NCBI GenBank assembly: GCA_948567375.1
Contig: OX419760.1
Span: forward strand, 39,866,001 to 39,930,000
DNA from: Lunularia cruciata
Lineage: Eukaryota; Streptophyta; Marchantiopsida; Lunulariales; Lunulariaceae
Direction: 5' to 3'
DNA: 64,000 bases
Shown: positions 20,507 to 29,426 of the stretch, in pieces
Layout of the letters: the number at the start of each line of letters is the position of its first letter
Position numbering within the stretch: position 1 is the first letter of the stretch
Program-made: the position numbers and the translations under genes
Notes under the pieces: model-generated
Told to the model about the DNA's origin: nothing
The model's input: only the letters and a program-made list of their open reading frames with translations
Database searches by the model: none

Positions 20507-21952
20507 ATGGGGAAACTTCCGGTTTTCTTTGGCAAGGATGGAGAAGATGTGGAGGCCTTTGTGAGAGACTTCAAGAGAGCTTGCATAGGAAACAATGAGA
20601 GGAGGAAGAATGAGTGGGCCTCATTATTACCAGATTTCTTTGAGGATGCAACACTTACATGGTATGAGTCAGAATACCAAAAGAGAGAGAGGAGAGAGGG
20701 GGAAGAGGAGTCTTGGGAGACTTTGACTTCAACACTCATTGAGAACTTTCTTCCTGATGAGAGTTATGAGAGATTGATGAGTGAGGTTACATTTCTCAAG
20801 CAAGGAGATGGAGAGAAAGTGAGGGTCTATGTGGAAAGAGTGGAAAAGTTGGAGTCCAGATTTCGCATAGTGTTGAGGAAGGGTGGGGATGATGTGGAGA
20901 CTACAATGATTGGCATAGGGGCCATGCTCACCAAGAATTTTGTGGGAGGATTGAGACCACAAATTAGAAGCAAGGTGAGATATGAGAAACCTTCTTCCAA
21001 GGTTGAAGCTATCAAGATCGCAATTTGTATGGAGGAGAGTTTGGAAGGAGATGAGAGTGATTTGGTGGTGAAGGAGGTTGTGCATCCTCCTCAAGGCTAC
21101 AAGTATGGTGGAACTTCTGATACTTTGGTGACAAGGGTTGCACCACAAGTAGTAGTTGCTCCAGTTCTTGCACCTCCACCAAAAGATCCACTCCAAACCA
21201 TCACAGAACAACTTGCGGATCTCAAGATCAATGTGGTGCAACTATGGGAGAAGAGAGAGGTGGATCAGAATGTAGGGAGAGGGCCTAGGAGTTATGGAAA
21301 CTATCCATATAGAGGAGGCCAACCAGCCAACAATTTCAATGATAGAAATTGTTTTGGTTGTGGACGAAGAGGCCATATCCAAAGGAATTGCCCAAATTCC
21401 ACTTACCATGGAGGAAGGGGTTATGAGGGAGCCAATAGAGGGAAAGAGGGAGGTAGTGAAACCCAAGTGGCTCCTAATACCAACAAAGGTAAAGGGATAG
21501 CATCCATAGATGTGGTTGAGAGCAAGTATGAGAAGGGAGAGTGCTCAAACTCCAAGGGTCTTAATTTGGAGCTTTTGGCACAAGAGAAGAAGAGAGCTCG
21601 TTTTGCAGAGGATGTTCACTCTTCTCAAGGATTTACTTCAAGCAAGGATACTCCTATGTCTACTAAGAGCACTTGCACCTCAACACCATCAACAACAAAG
21701 ACTCCAAGGAAGAAGTTGGGGATGGAGGACTTCTTGATCTCAAAGCAACAATGGAACTACAATGTGTTGGAGGATGTTGGTAGTCACAAGGCTAACATCA
21801 CAGTGGGTCAATTAATTGCTTTGAACCCTACCTTGAGAAAGGAGCTTAGAGGTGGTTTTGAGTTCTACAAGGAGCAAGAAGAAGAAGAAGGCAAAAGTTC
21901 CAGTATCAATGGGGGTGGTGGATGCCAAGCCAGCACCATGGGAAGCTTGTGA
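20507..21952 (+). CDS. Gag of A2
   Basis: 481 codons. The N-terminal two-fifths is a retrotransposon gag fold (EAFVRDFKRAC, WASLLPDFFEDATLTWY, ALIENFLPDESYERL-like segment). The CCHC knuckle CFGCGRRGHIQRNC has ligands C282, C285, H290, C295. A Ser/Thr-rich linker follows. The protein ends at TGA 21950-21952, while protease continues in the +1 frame from inside this ORF (overlap about 100 bp). In A1 one T fewer in the run near 21855 fuses both. It forms the virus-like particle and binds RNA. Confidence 0.9.
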   Translation: MGKLPVFFGKDGEDVEAFVRDFKRACIGNNERRKNEWASLLPDFFEDATLTWYESEYQKRERREGEEESWETLTSTLIENFLPDESYERLMSEVTFLKQGDGEKVRVYVERVEKLESRFRIVLRKGGDDVETTMIGIGAMLTKNFVGGLRPQIRSKVRYEKPSSKVEAIKIAICMEESLEGDESDLVVKEVVHPPQGYKYGGTSDTLVTRVAPQVVVAPVLAPPPKDPLQTITEQLADLKINVVQLWEKREVDQNVGRGPRSYGNYPYRGGQPANNFNDRNCFGCGRRGHIQRNCPNSTYHGGRGYEGANRGKEGGSETQVAPNTNKGKGIASIDVVESKYEKGECSNSKGLNLELLAQEKKRARFAEDVHSSQGFTSSKDTPMSTKSTCTSTPSTTKTPRKKLGMEDFLISKQQWNYNVLEDVGSHKANITVGQLIALNPTLRKELRGGFEFYKEQEEEEGKSSSINGGGGCQASTMGSL

Positions 21953-22262
21953 ATATGCCTCCAAGATTGATGTGAGAGTGAATGGTCACAACATCAAGGA
22001 TGCATTGGTTGATGGAGGATCAGCAGTGAATGCCATGTCAGAAAGGTTGATGAAGAAGTTGGGTATGATACCCTCAAGACCTTCAACATTTGTGGTGAGC
22101 ATGGCAAACAAGCAACAAGTTCGACCAATAGGGGTGATGGATAAGTTGGTAGTTTCAGTTATGGGATTTCAAAATCTCATGACTTTCCAAGTCTTGAAGG
22201 ATTCAAGCTATGACTTACTTCTTGGGAGGCCATGGTTGAGAGCAGCACGCACAATTGATTGA
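21852..22262 (+). pseudogene. Protease region of A2, ended by a nonsense codon
   Basis: Retropepsin-like core with ALVDGGSAVNAMSERL (Asp active site), then LLLGRPWLRAA. It is in the +1 frame relative to gag. The frame ends at TGA 22260-22262, where A1 and A3 have CGA, a C-to-T change at CpG. Just downstream 8 bp are missing between two CCAT words relative to A1/A3, and one more base is missing near 22388, restoring the pol frame. Confidence 0.8.
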
Positions 22263-22391
22263 TGGCACAAAGGGTACTTGAGGATTGGGCCATAGAGTCA
22301 CTGTTCCTGTGACTAACACCACCAACACTTCCCATTCAGATACACCATCTTCTGATTATTGGGAATCAGATTCTGAAGAAGGAGCCCAGGT

Positions 22392-25325
22392 GTGGACACA
22401 AGCATGGAAGAGGAGACTTCCACGGAGGAGGATGAATCCAAATCTGATTCAGATGTGTATCCTTTGTGTGCTATGGATTTTGCACCTAAGCCAGAGTTTT
22501 TGAAGGACCCAGATAAATCACCATTGACACTTGAGGAGGTAGAGAGAAGGTTATCTACCCTCAAGTATGGCCCAAATGTTACCAAGGAGGAGAAGGTGAG
22601 ATTTGAGGAGATTTTCCACAAGTTCATCCATGTGTTTGCTTTTAGTTACAAGGATTTGAAGGAAGTCACCTTGGAGGAGCACAAGATAGAGGTGGAGTCA
22701 CATGCAAGACCAATCCGCCAAAAGCAACGTCGCATTAGCCCACCAATATCTTTGGTTGTGAAGGAGGAGATTGATAAGCTCAAGGAGGCTGGATTTATCT
22801 TTGAGGTGGAGAATTCAGAATGGGTGTCTCCAATTGTCATTGTGAAGAAAAAGAATGGCAAGCTTCGGGTATGTGTGGATTACAAGAAGCTCAATGCTAT
22901 TACCAAGAAGGACTACTATCCATTGCCATTCATTGATGAGATCTTGGAGGAGGTTGCAGGTCATGAGAGGTACAGTTTTGGAGATGGTTATAGTGGATAT
23001 AACCAAATCAAGATTGAACTAGAGCATCAACAACTCACCACATTCACCACACCTTGGGGAACTTACGCTTTCAAGGTCATGCCTTTTGGGCTTTGCAATG
23101 CTCCAGCCACATTCCAACGGTTCATGAACAAGGTATTTGAACCTTTCATTGGGAAATTTGTGAGAGATTTCATTGATGACTTTTGTGTCTATGGGAGCAA
23201 GGAGGAGCACTTTGAGCACCTAATCAAAGTCTTGCAATGCTTGGATGAGGCAAATGAATCACTCAACCCAGAGAAGTGCATTTTTGGATGTGAAGAAGGT
23301 CTACTTTTGGGGCATATCATCTCCAAGGATGGAATAGCAGTTGATCCTGAGAAGGTGAGGAAAATCTCAGACCTTCCATTCCCTTCAAGCTTGAAAAAGT
23401 TACGCCAATTCTTGGGGATGGTTGGGTACTATAGGAGGTTCATCTTCTCATTTTCCAACAAGGCTTATGCATTGACCATCTACATGAAGAAGGGTGTAGA
23501 TTACATGGTGATTTTGGAAGACAAGGAGGCTCTCAAAGCTTTTGAGGAGCTCAAGCAATCCCTTGTTGTAGCTCCAATTCTTGCTAAACCTGATTGGAGT
23601 AAACCTTTCATCCTCTACAATGATGCTTCTTATGTAGCTATAGGATGCACTCTTAGTCAATTAGACCAAGATGGGCATGATCATCCAATAGCTTATGCTA
23701 GTAGGCAGATGGTTTCAGCTGAGAAGAACTACTCTGTCACGGAGAGAGAAGGGTTGGCAGTGATCTTTGGTCTCAAGAAGTTTAGACACTACTTGATTGG
23801 AGGGAAAGCCACCATTGTCACGGATCACAAGGCTTTGAAGTACATCTTCAACAAGCCTAATGTTGAAGGGAGACTAGCAAGGTGGATGATACTCTTGTCT
23901 GAGTATGACTACACCATTGAAGATAGGCCAGGAAAGAAACATGCAAATGCTGATTTATTATCTAGAGCCTATGATCATGATGGAGATGAGCCAGTGGATG
24001 ATTCCTTCCCGGATGAGGAGCTCATGACAATCTCTGTCACTCAAGAGGTTCCAATGGAGTACAAGGAGATTGTGGATTTTGTGACAAAAGGTAACTATCC
24101 AGAAGGGATGCATGCTAGGGAGAGGAAGGCCCTTGCAGCAAGATCTAGACCTTACACAATGGTGGAGGATATTCTTTTTCACCAAGGAGCAGATGGTCTA
24201 CTTCGAAGAGCAGTGGGTAAGGAAGAGTCTATCCTACTCATAAAGGAGTTTCATGAAGGTTTAGTATGTGGAGGACACTTTGCAGGAAAGGTGACTGCTT
24301 TCAAGATTCTAGATGCTGGTTACCATTGGAGAGGGATTTTCAAGGATTGTCTTGATTATTGCAAAACTTGTCATGTTTGTCAAGCTTTTGCTAGAAAGTC
24401 TACATCCACTCCACCACTTAGATCAATTCCATTGCTACGACCTTTTGAGAAGTGGAGAATTGATTTTGTAGGTCCTCTCAATAGAACCCCAAGGAACAAT
24501 CGGTACATTGTGGTAGTTACTGATTACCTTACCAAGTGGGTTGAGGCTAGACCATTGAGGGACAAGAATGAAGATGAAGTGGGTAGATTTCTTTATGAAC
24601 GCATTATCACTAGGTTTGGATGCCCTTTGGAGTTGGTTTCTGATAGAGGAGGAGAGTTTACAGGAAGCATTACTACAGCCATGCTACGACATTTCTCTAT
24701 CACACATAGAGTAACTACATCCTATAAGCCAAATTCCAATGGCTTGGCAGAGAGAACCAATCAGACCTTGTGCATGATGTTGGCCAAAGATGCAGAAATG
24801 GAGGGGGCTAAACATCATTGGGACAAGAGGATTCATGCAGTTTTGTGGGAGTATAGGACAACCATGAAAACTTCCACTGGATATTCTCCATTTCAATTGG
24901 TGTATGGTATTGAGTCTACCTTACCTATTCACTTTGATCTTCCTACCTTCCAAAGCATTCATAGGAGATTGAAGAAAGCACAAGGAGGTGATGCAGAGAA
25001 GTCAAGGAAGGATCAACTCATGGAGTTGGAAGAGGCAAGAGCAGTTGCTATGGTTCGAGTGGAGCAAGCCCAAAGGAAACAAAAGGAGAGCTATGATAAG
25101 AGGCAAGACAAGAAGAAGGTGGAGCCTTTCAAAGAAGGTGATTGGGTAATGTTGTTTGATTCCATTCGATTCAAGAGAGTGCAAAAGAAGTTTTTGCCTA
25201 AGTACTTTGGACCTTTCATAGTGGAGAAGGTGTGGGGCAATTACACCTATGATCTCAAGGAGTTGGGAGGAAGATACTTTGATAGGATTAACCATGATAA
25301 GTTGAAGATGTACCATAGAAGGTAG
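22392..25325 (+). CDS. RT-RNase H-integrase polyprotein of A2
   Basis: About 977 open codons (first ATG at 22404). RT: residues about 105-330 with VDYKKLN, GDGYSGYNQI, MPFGLCNAPATF and catalytic FIDD at 260-263. RNase H: about 405-525 with acidic residues D411, E452, D478 and D521. Integrase: HHCC finger (H621, H629, C660, C663), core D691, D751 and E787 (D-x35-E), then a GPF...TYDL...LK-Y tail without chromodomain. All catalytic residues I can place are present, so this part may be intact. It was translated as a continuation of protease; the upstream stop now isolates it. Confidence 0.92.
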   Translation: MDTSMEEETSTEEDESKSDSDVYPLCAMDFAPKPEFLKDPDKSPLTLEEVERRLSTLKYGPNVTKEEKVRFEEIFHKFIHVFAFSYKDLKEVTLEEHKIEVESHARPIRQKQRRISPPISLVVKEEIDKLKEAGFIFEVENSEWVSPIVIVKKKNGKLRVCVDYKKLNAITKKDYYPLPFIDEILEEVAGHERYSFGDGYSGYNQIKIELEHQQLTTFTTPWGTYAFKVMPFGLCNAPATFQRFMNKVFEPFIGKFVRDFIDDFCVYGSKEEHFEHLIKVLQCLDEANESLNPEKCIFGCEEGLLLGHIISKDGIAVDPEKVRKISDLPFPSSLKKLRQFLGMVGYYRRFIFSFSNKAYALTIYMKKGVDYMVILEDKEALKAFEELKQSLVVAPILAKPDWSKPFILYNDASYVAIGCTLSQLDQDGHDHPIAYASRQMVSAEKNYSVTEREGLAVIFGLKKFRHYLIGGKATIVTDHKALKYIFNKPNVEGRLARWMILLSEYDYTIEDRPGKKHANADLLSRAYDHDGDEPVDDSFPDEELMTISVTQEVPMEYKEIVDFVTKGNYPEGMHARERKALAARSRPYTMVEDILFHQGADGLLRRAVGKEESILLIKEFHEGLVCGGHFAGKVTAFKILDAGYHWRGIFKDCLDYCKTCHVCQAFARKSTSTPPLRSIPLLRPFEKWRIDFVGPLNRTPRNNRYIVVVTDYLTKWVEARPLRDKNEDEVGRFLYERIITRFGCPLELVSDRGGEFTGSITTAMLRHFSITHRVTTSYKPNSNGLAERTNQTLCMMLAKDAEMEGAKHHWDKRIHAVLWEYRTTMKTSTGYSPFQLVYGIESTLPIHFDLPTFQSIHRRLKKAQGGDAEKSRKDQLMELEEARAVAMVRVEQAQRKQKESYDKRQDKKKVEPFKEGDWVMLFDSIRFKRVQKKFLPKYFGPFIVEKVWGNYTYDLKELGGRYFDRINHDKLKMYHRR

Positions 25326-25363
25326 AGAGACCTTCACTTTGAGGACAAAGTGAAAACTGAGTC

Positions 25364-25373
25364 CGGGGGTAAA
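25364..25373 (+). promoter_or_regulatory. Polypurine tract of A2
   Basis: CGGGGGTAAA directly before the 3' LTR. A3 has the same tract at 53259-53268. Confidence 0.6.
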
Positions 25374-26053
25374 TGTAACACCCATTTGTGCATGTGTGTG
25401 GTATTGTGATATTTAGCTTGGTATTACAAGTACTTAAGAGATATTATTTATATAGAGATAAAGGATAGTTCTATATTAGTCATGGTTAGCTAAAGTTAGT
25501 CATAGCTAAGATAGATGGGACCTTACTTTAGAGGAAGTAGAAAAGATGAGCACCACTATTTTGGATTTTAGTGTGTTGACTTGGTATTATTCATTGGTGT
25601 TTGGCTTTGGGGAAAGAGTTGAGAACTCTTGGGCCCGCAAACCTCATTGTTTTGGATTCTTCTTTAGTCCAAGGATAGCCCATGTGAAGGAATCCTTGCT
25701 TTAGTGGTTGGGTCAAGATAAGGGGAATATGCCCATGTGAATGGATATTCCTTTCTACTTTTTGACTTTACTTGACTTTTAGTCTAGTAACTTGAGTTAC
25801 TACGGTAATTAGTAACTTTGGTATGTAACTATTTCACAAGTATATAAACAAAAGGGTGAGGAGGTACTCATCATCCTTTCATTTGCAACTATCTCTCTCT
25901 CATTGAGTTCTCTAGTGAGCAATGTCTTGAGTCTTGGAGTGTTAGCCTTGGAGGAGTATGATGGAGTTGGGGTTCCTTGCCTTCTTAGTCCATGGTGCAC
26001 TACCATAATAGCCATCAGAGGTTCATCCTGAGTGAGAGACAGGCCGGCTCACA
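25374..26053 (+). repeat. 3' LTR of A2
   Basis: 680 bp, the pair of 18260-18938. Confidence 0.95.
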
Positions 26054-26135
26054 GTACTCGTATACCCGCCTGTAACACCGCAGCTAGTCCGGTGTTGATC
26101 CCACCAAACAACTCCAATAGACATATCCCCTCTAC
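26054..26135 (-). pseudogene. DNMT3-like methyltransferase domain of B2, N-terminal part (motif I)
   Basis: It holds the SAM-binding motif I, LLELFGGINTG, at about 26090-26120, followed by AVLQAGIRV. The reading frame is cut by A2 at 26053 and continues at 18259 with the next residues, as the uninterrupted B1 copy shows. A GTAC target copy occupies 26054-26057. Upstream the frame is continuous with the protease region, so the methyltransferase belonged to the polyprotein. Confidence 0.85.
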
Positions 26136-26879
26136 TGGATACTGCCAAGCAATGAGTGTGGTATCCAAAGGTGTCAAAGAAATTGCCTCTAGAGGCTCAT
26201 CCTCACACTCATCCCCTGATGGTACGAAGGCTCCACTCCAAGCCTGGTGCACCAACTGATCTGCATGCTGCTGCAATGCCTCCTCTGAACTCCACAATGG
26301 AACATCCAAGGTGGATGGAACTATCCCACTTGTACTCCAAAGCCGAGTGATCTCCTTTGGTACTGGAGTATCCTCTGCATGGGCGTTCCCCTCCAACAAG
26401 TCACCAAGCCAAGTAACTGCACCGCTGAAAGCTAAAACTGATGCTGCCATGGTCCCGGACTGTAGTGAGCCAAGACTGCCACTACTGAAGCGTACTGGTA
26501 GGCGACATACCCGTCCCTCACCAGACTGCCAACCAGGTCTATAAGAGGTTGTCTCCTCCCAATAGTCAATGCTGAAACCCATAGGGTATAACACTACTCC
26601 CCCAACTAGCACATCATATGACTGAGCTATCGTCGCAAAAGCCTGAGCTCTCACCACCAAGCTATTAGTCGGATGACCAGGCTGAACCTGGACAACAAGC
26701 TCCCCACGTGTGATGTACTGTGTCAAACCACCACCTAAAGATGTCTGGATCTGAAATGGACACCTCTCCACATCGGTCTTTCGTAACTCCAGACCGACAA
26801 CTGCAGCCTTCCCTAACATAAGGGGCTGCGCACTAGAGTCTAACAAGACTCTTTGTGGTGTATAGACCTTCCCTTAAGG
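26136..26879 (-). pseudogene. B2 retropepsin-like protease region
   Basis: A protease-like active-site segment LLDSSAQPLMLGKAAV (26846 downward, DSSA for DSGA), then a long domain with YDVLVGGVVLYPMGFSIDYWEE, as seen in B1. It is in frame with the methyltransferase. A stop at about 26874-26876 separates it from gag. It would release mature proteins from the polyprotein. The Gly-to-Ser change in the active site occurs in both copies, so it may be native. Confidence 0.65.
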
Positions 26880-28787
26880 TCCCACCAAACAAAAAATCCC
26901 CCTCTGGTTATCCAATAGGACAACACCAGGTGTAAACCGTGCTCTCTCAAAGGCCGGTCTAGCTGGCAACTCCTCCAGTCTAGCCGTTGCTGCCTGCCAT
27001 AAACCATTGGTCACTGAACGGATCCCATGCTCCTCAACCAAGTCAGCTCCACTACCAACCACCTCTGCTCCAGTAGTAGGAACTGCACCATCCCTACTCT
27101 CACACAATGTGGCAGCCAACCGGAACACTAGGGCTGGGTCAACCCCCAATGTAAACATGTCACTAGCTGAAAACAAAGGATGCCGCATAATCAGCTGAGC
27201 CGCCCCCAACATCATGCTAGACTCAGTCTGTGTAGTAGCAGGTGGCTGACTAGCAGGTACTCTATCAGGTACTCCATCACCACCTACCACACCTGCACTA
27301 GGACGTCTAGGAACCATGGATGTTGTCTGCAATGCCTCAGATAGCGTGAAAGACTGGGGAAGTCTGACCTGTCTCCCAACCTCTCCTCTCTATGGGTCCA
27401 ACTCCACTGATGCTCCTCTAGGCTCTGGAGCACGTATTGCACTCCTAGTCATTGCTGCAGATACATCCACCTGTGCTGCTCCGCACATGAAGTCCAAAGC
27501 ATCTCTATCACCAGCATATGAGGTGGAAGCCTCAGCACTCGAATCTGATCTCCTCTGAGCAATAGCCATACTAGCCAATCTCTGCTCCAACTGCTCAATC
27601 CGAGTAGCCATAGCCGTGTCAGAAGTAAGGGCAGGTACTGCACCCCTACTAGGTGTAGATCCTCTACCACCACCTCTACCACCTCGTCCTCCATGAACTA
27701 GAGCTCCTCTACTACCTGCCATAGCAGCCCTACCACTCCGTAACTCCGAGTGTAGGTCAAAACACCGGTCACTAGTGTGACCAAATCTGTGGCAGTGCTC
27801 ACACTGCCTTTGGGCTGGTTGTGATGCACCAGAGGTTTCAAGTCCGCTGCCCTGATTACACTCTCTCCGATGGTGAGGTCCACCACAAGTTCAACAAGCA
27901 ACACCACTACTCACTGGCTGCTGCTGACTCGAAAATGAGAGTAAGGGTCTAACTCCACTAGGCCCTCCACTCGCTCCATAGGATTTGGGCTGTCCACCTT
28001 GTCCTTGAAAACCAACTGGGCGTGGTGCACTATGCTGCACTCTAGAAGAAGTCACAGCCGTGGATGAGGTCTCCCTACCAAATCTAGATGTCACCACTCT
28101 CTCCTCCACCATGTTGAGCTCAATACGCTCAGCCAAACCAAAGACTATTGCCAAAGTGGGCAAAGTAGCCTGCAACAACATAGCATCACGAAATCTATGT
28201 CGCAACTCCCTGTCCAGTATCCCATACCAAAACTGGACTGCCTGGGCCTCAGTAACTCCTTGAGTGAAACTGATCAGCGCCTCATGCGAGTGTATGCCTC
28301 GCGTAGGCTCTCTCCAGCCTTCCGCTGGAACTCCTGCAAGCTCCTCAACTTGTCAGTCCGCACTCCCTGGTAGTTCTGCCTCAAACATAGGAAGAACTCC
28401 ACCATGGGGTTAAACCCCGGTACCACACTACCTCCTGCAGCGGTACCTCCACTCGGAGTAGCACTATCTCCAGCTAGTGCACCTCCACTAGCTCCACCAA
28501 CACTACTCGAGCTAGAACTTGTGGGTACAGCCGATCTACTCCTGGCCACCGAGCCTGAAGTGATGGAGACATAGTGTGGAGACCAATATTGTCTCCATAA
28601 CTCAATCTCCTCCAAATGAGCTCTCTTGAACTCATGGTAGTCATCCATCGGCGGACCCTCCAGATGCTGAAACAACCCCTTCCATGCCATGAAGGGTGTG
28701 AACAAAGTCGGGTTCCGCATCTGCTGCAGACCACACCAACTATCAAACTCCTGGATGAAGTCATCCAACTCAATGGTACCCACTATA
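26880..28787 (-). pseudogene. B2 gag, main part
   Basis: The gag domain starts beyond element C (34442-34723) and continues here: TIELDDFIQEFDSW, MAWKGLFQHLEG, a Ser/Gly linker, FFLCLRQNYQGVRT. Then come a CCHC knuckle CEHCHRFGHTSDRC (about 27762-27805), an RG-rich patch (GGRGGRGGGRG, about 27660-27700), a coiled-coil-like IEQLEQRLASMAIAQRR, and a conserved region of unknown role ending at about 26880. A few frameshifts and stops break it (near 28274 and 27890). Confidence 0.75.
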
Positions 28788-28792
28788 CTAGA
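28788..28792. repeat. Target duplication of C, left copy
   Basis: CTAGA, versus CCAGA at 34437-34441 (one mismatch). The B1 empty site at 8072-8076 reads CCAAA. Confidence 0.75.
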
Positions 28793-28896
28793 TGTAAAAG
28801 ACCAAAACCAAGGAGAGAAATAGGAGAATGGAAGCTCACATTGGGACACTTGAATGAGGGAAAACTCCGAATGCCTAGCATGAGCTTCGGCCTTGG

Positions 28897-28905
28897 TATT
28901 TATAG
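28897..28905 (-). promoter_or_regulatory. TATA box in C 3' LTR
   Basis: CTATAAATA on the minus strand. The same box is at 34117-34125 in the 5' LTR. It lies downstream of the heat-shock-like cluster in the direction of transcription. Confidence 0.6.
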
Positions 28906-28921
28906 GTAGCATACAAGACCC

Positions 28922-29150
28922 TTGAAGCTTCTCAAGAAGTTTCCTTGAGCCGCTTTTTTGGAGTGCAAGCCAAGTTAACTAGGAAGTTTCTCAAGAAGCT
29001 TCCTTCTAGAAGCCGCCTACTTGGCGTGCAAGCTAAGCTAGTTAGAAGCTTCTAGAAGCTTCCTTCTAGAAGCTACTTGCTTAGGGCGCAAGTTAACTAG
29101 TTAGGAAGCTTCCTAAGAAGCTTCTTAGATGCTTCTAGAATATTTCTAGG
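28922..29150 (-). promoter_or_regulatory. Heat-shock-element-like cluster in C 3' LTR
   Basis: Repeated alternating GAA and TTC pentamers. The best is GAAGCTTCTAGAAGCTTC at 29045-29062, four perfect nGAAn/nTTCn units. Others are GAAGCTTCTCAAGAAG near 28923 and CTTCTAGAAGC near 29004 and 29065. This matches the binding consensus of heat-shock factors. Confidence 0.55.
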
Positions 29151-29216
29151 CTATTTTGTCTTATTCTCTACTTCGTAAGCCTGACTAACTTCGTCACTAA
29201 ACTCCATATTGTTACA

Positions 29217-29230
29217 TATTCCCCCGCCGC
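29217..29230 (-). promoter_or_regulatory. Polypurine tract of C
   Basis: GCGGCGGGGGAATA on the minus strand immediately before the 3' LTR. It is translated as part of the pol C terminus. Confidence 0.6.
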
Positions 29231-29258
29231 TAGTTGGTGACGTCCTCGTCGCCAGTGA

Positions 29259-29426
29259 AGCTTCGAATTCCTTGATGGCCATCTGTGCATTCTGGAGGTG
29301 AGAAAGAGGTTCCCATGTAGCATCATGAAGGGGATACCCTTTCCAAAGGACCTTGTACTCCGTATGTTGGTGACGGCCTCGTTGAATATGGCGACGCGCA
29401 AGGATACAATCAACTTCGTACTCCTC
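29259..29426 (-). other. Chromodomain of C integrase
   Basis: Segments EYEVDCILARR, YKVLWKGYPLHDATWEP and a C-terminal helix (AIKEFEASL) follow the chromodomain pattern. They include the aromatic residues Y (EYEVD) and W (VLWKGY, TWEP) used for methyl-lysine binding. This is typical of plant chromoviruses. Confidence 0.88.

Larger units (their letters stand above)
18260..26053 (+). mobile_element. LTR retrotransposon A2 (Ty3/gypsy, family A), complete
   Basis: 7794 bp with two LTRs, Asp-tRNA-like primer site, leader, extra zinc-knuckle ORF, gag, protease, RT, RNase H, integrase and polypurine tract. No chromodomain and no env-like ORF between pol and the 3' LTR. Inserted into motif I of the B2 methyltransferase in opposite orientation. 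The LTRs differ at about seven places by eye. The coding part is nearly intact: one nonsense codon in protease and two small deletions that together keep the frame. The RT block GDGYSGYNQI and primer type suggest the Tat/Athila side of plant Ty3 elements. Confidence 0.95.
28793..29216 (-). repeat. 3' LTR of C
   Basis: 424 bp, TGTAACAATATGG...CTTTTACA on the minus strand. Pair of 34013-34436. Confidence 0.95.

Noticed and set aside
25326-25373. Search for an env-like ORF after pol of A2
   Set aside because: Only about 48 bp separate pol from the 3' LTR.
28274-28912. A continuous minus-strand ORF joining the C LTR to B2 gag
   Set aside because: The first part is C LTR read in frame by chance across the insertion junction; it is not a native fusion.
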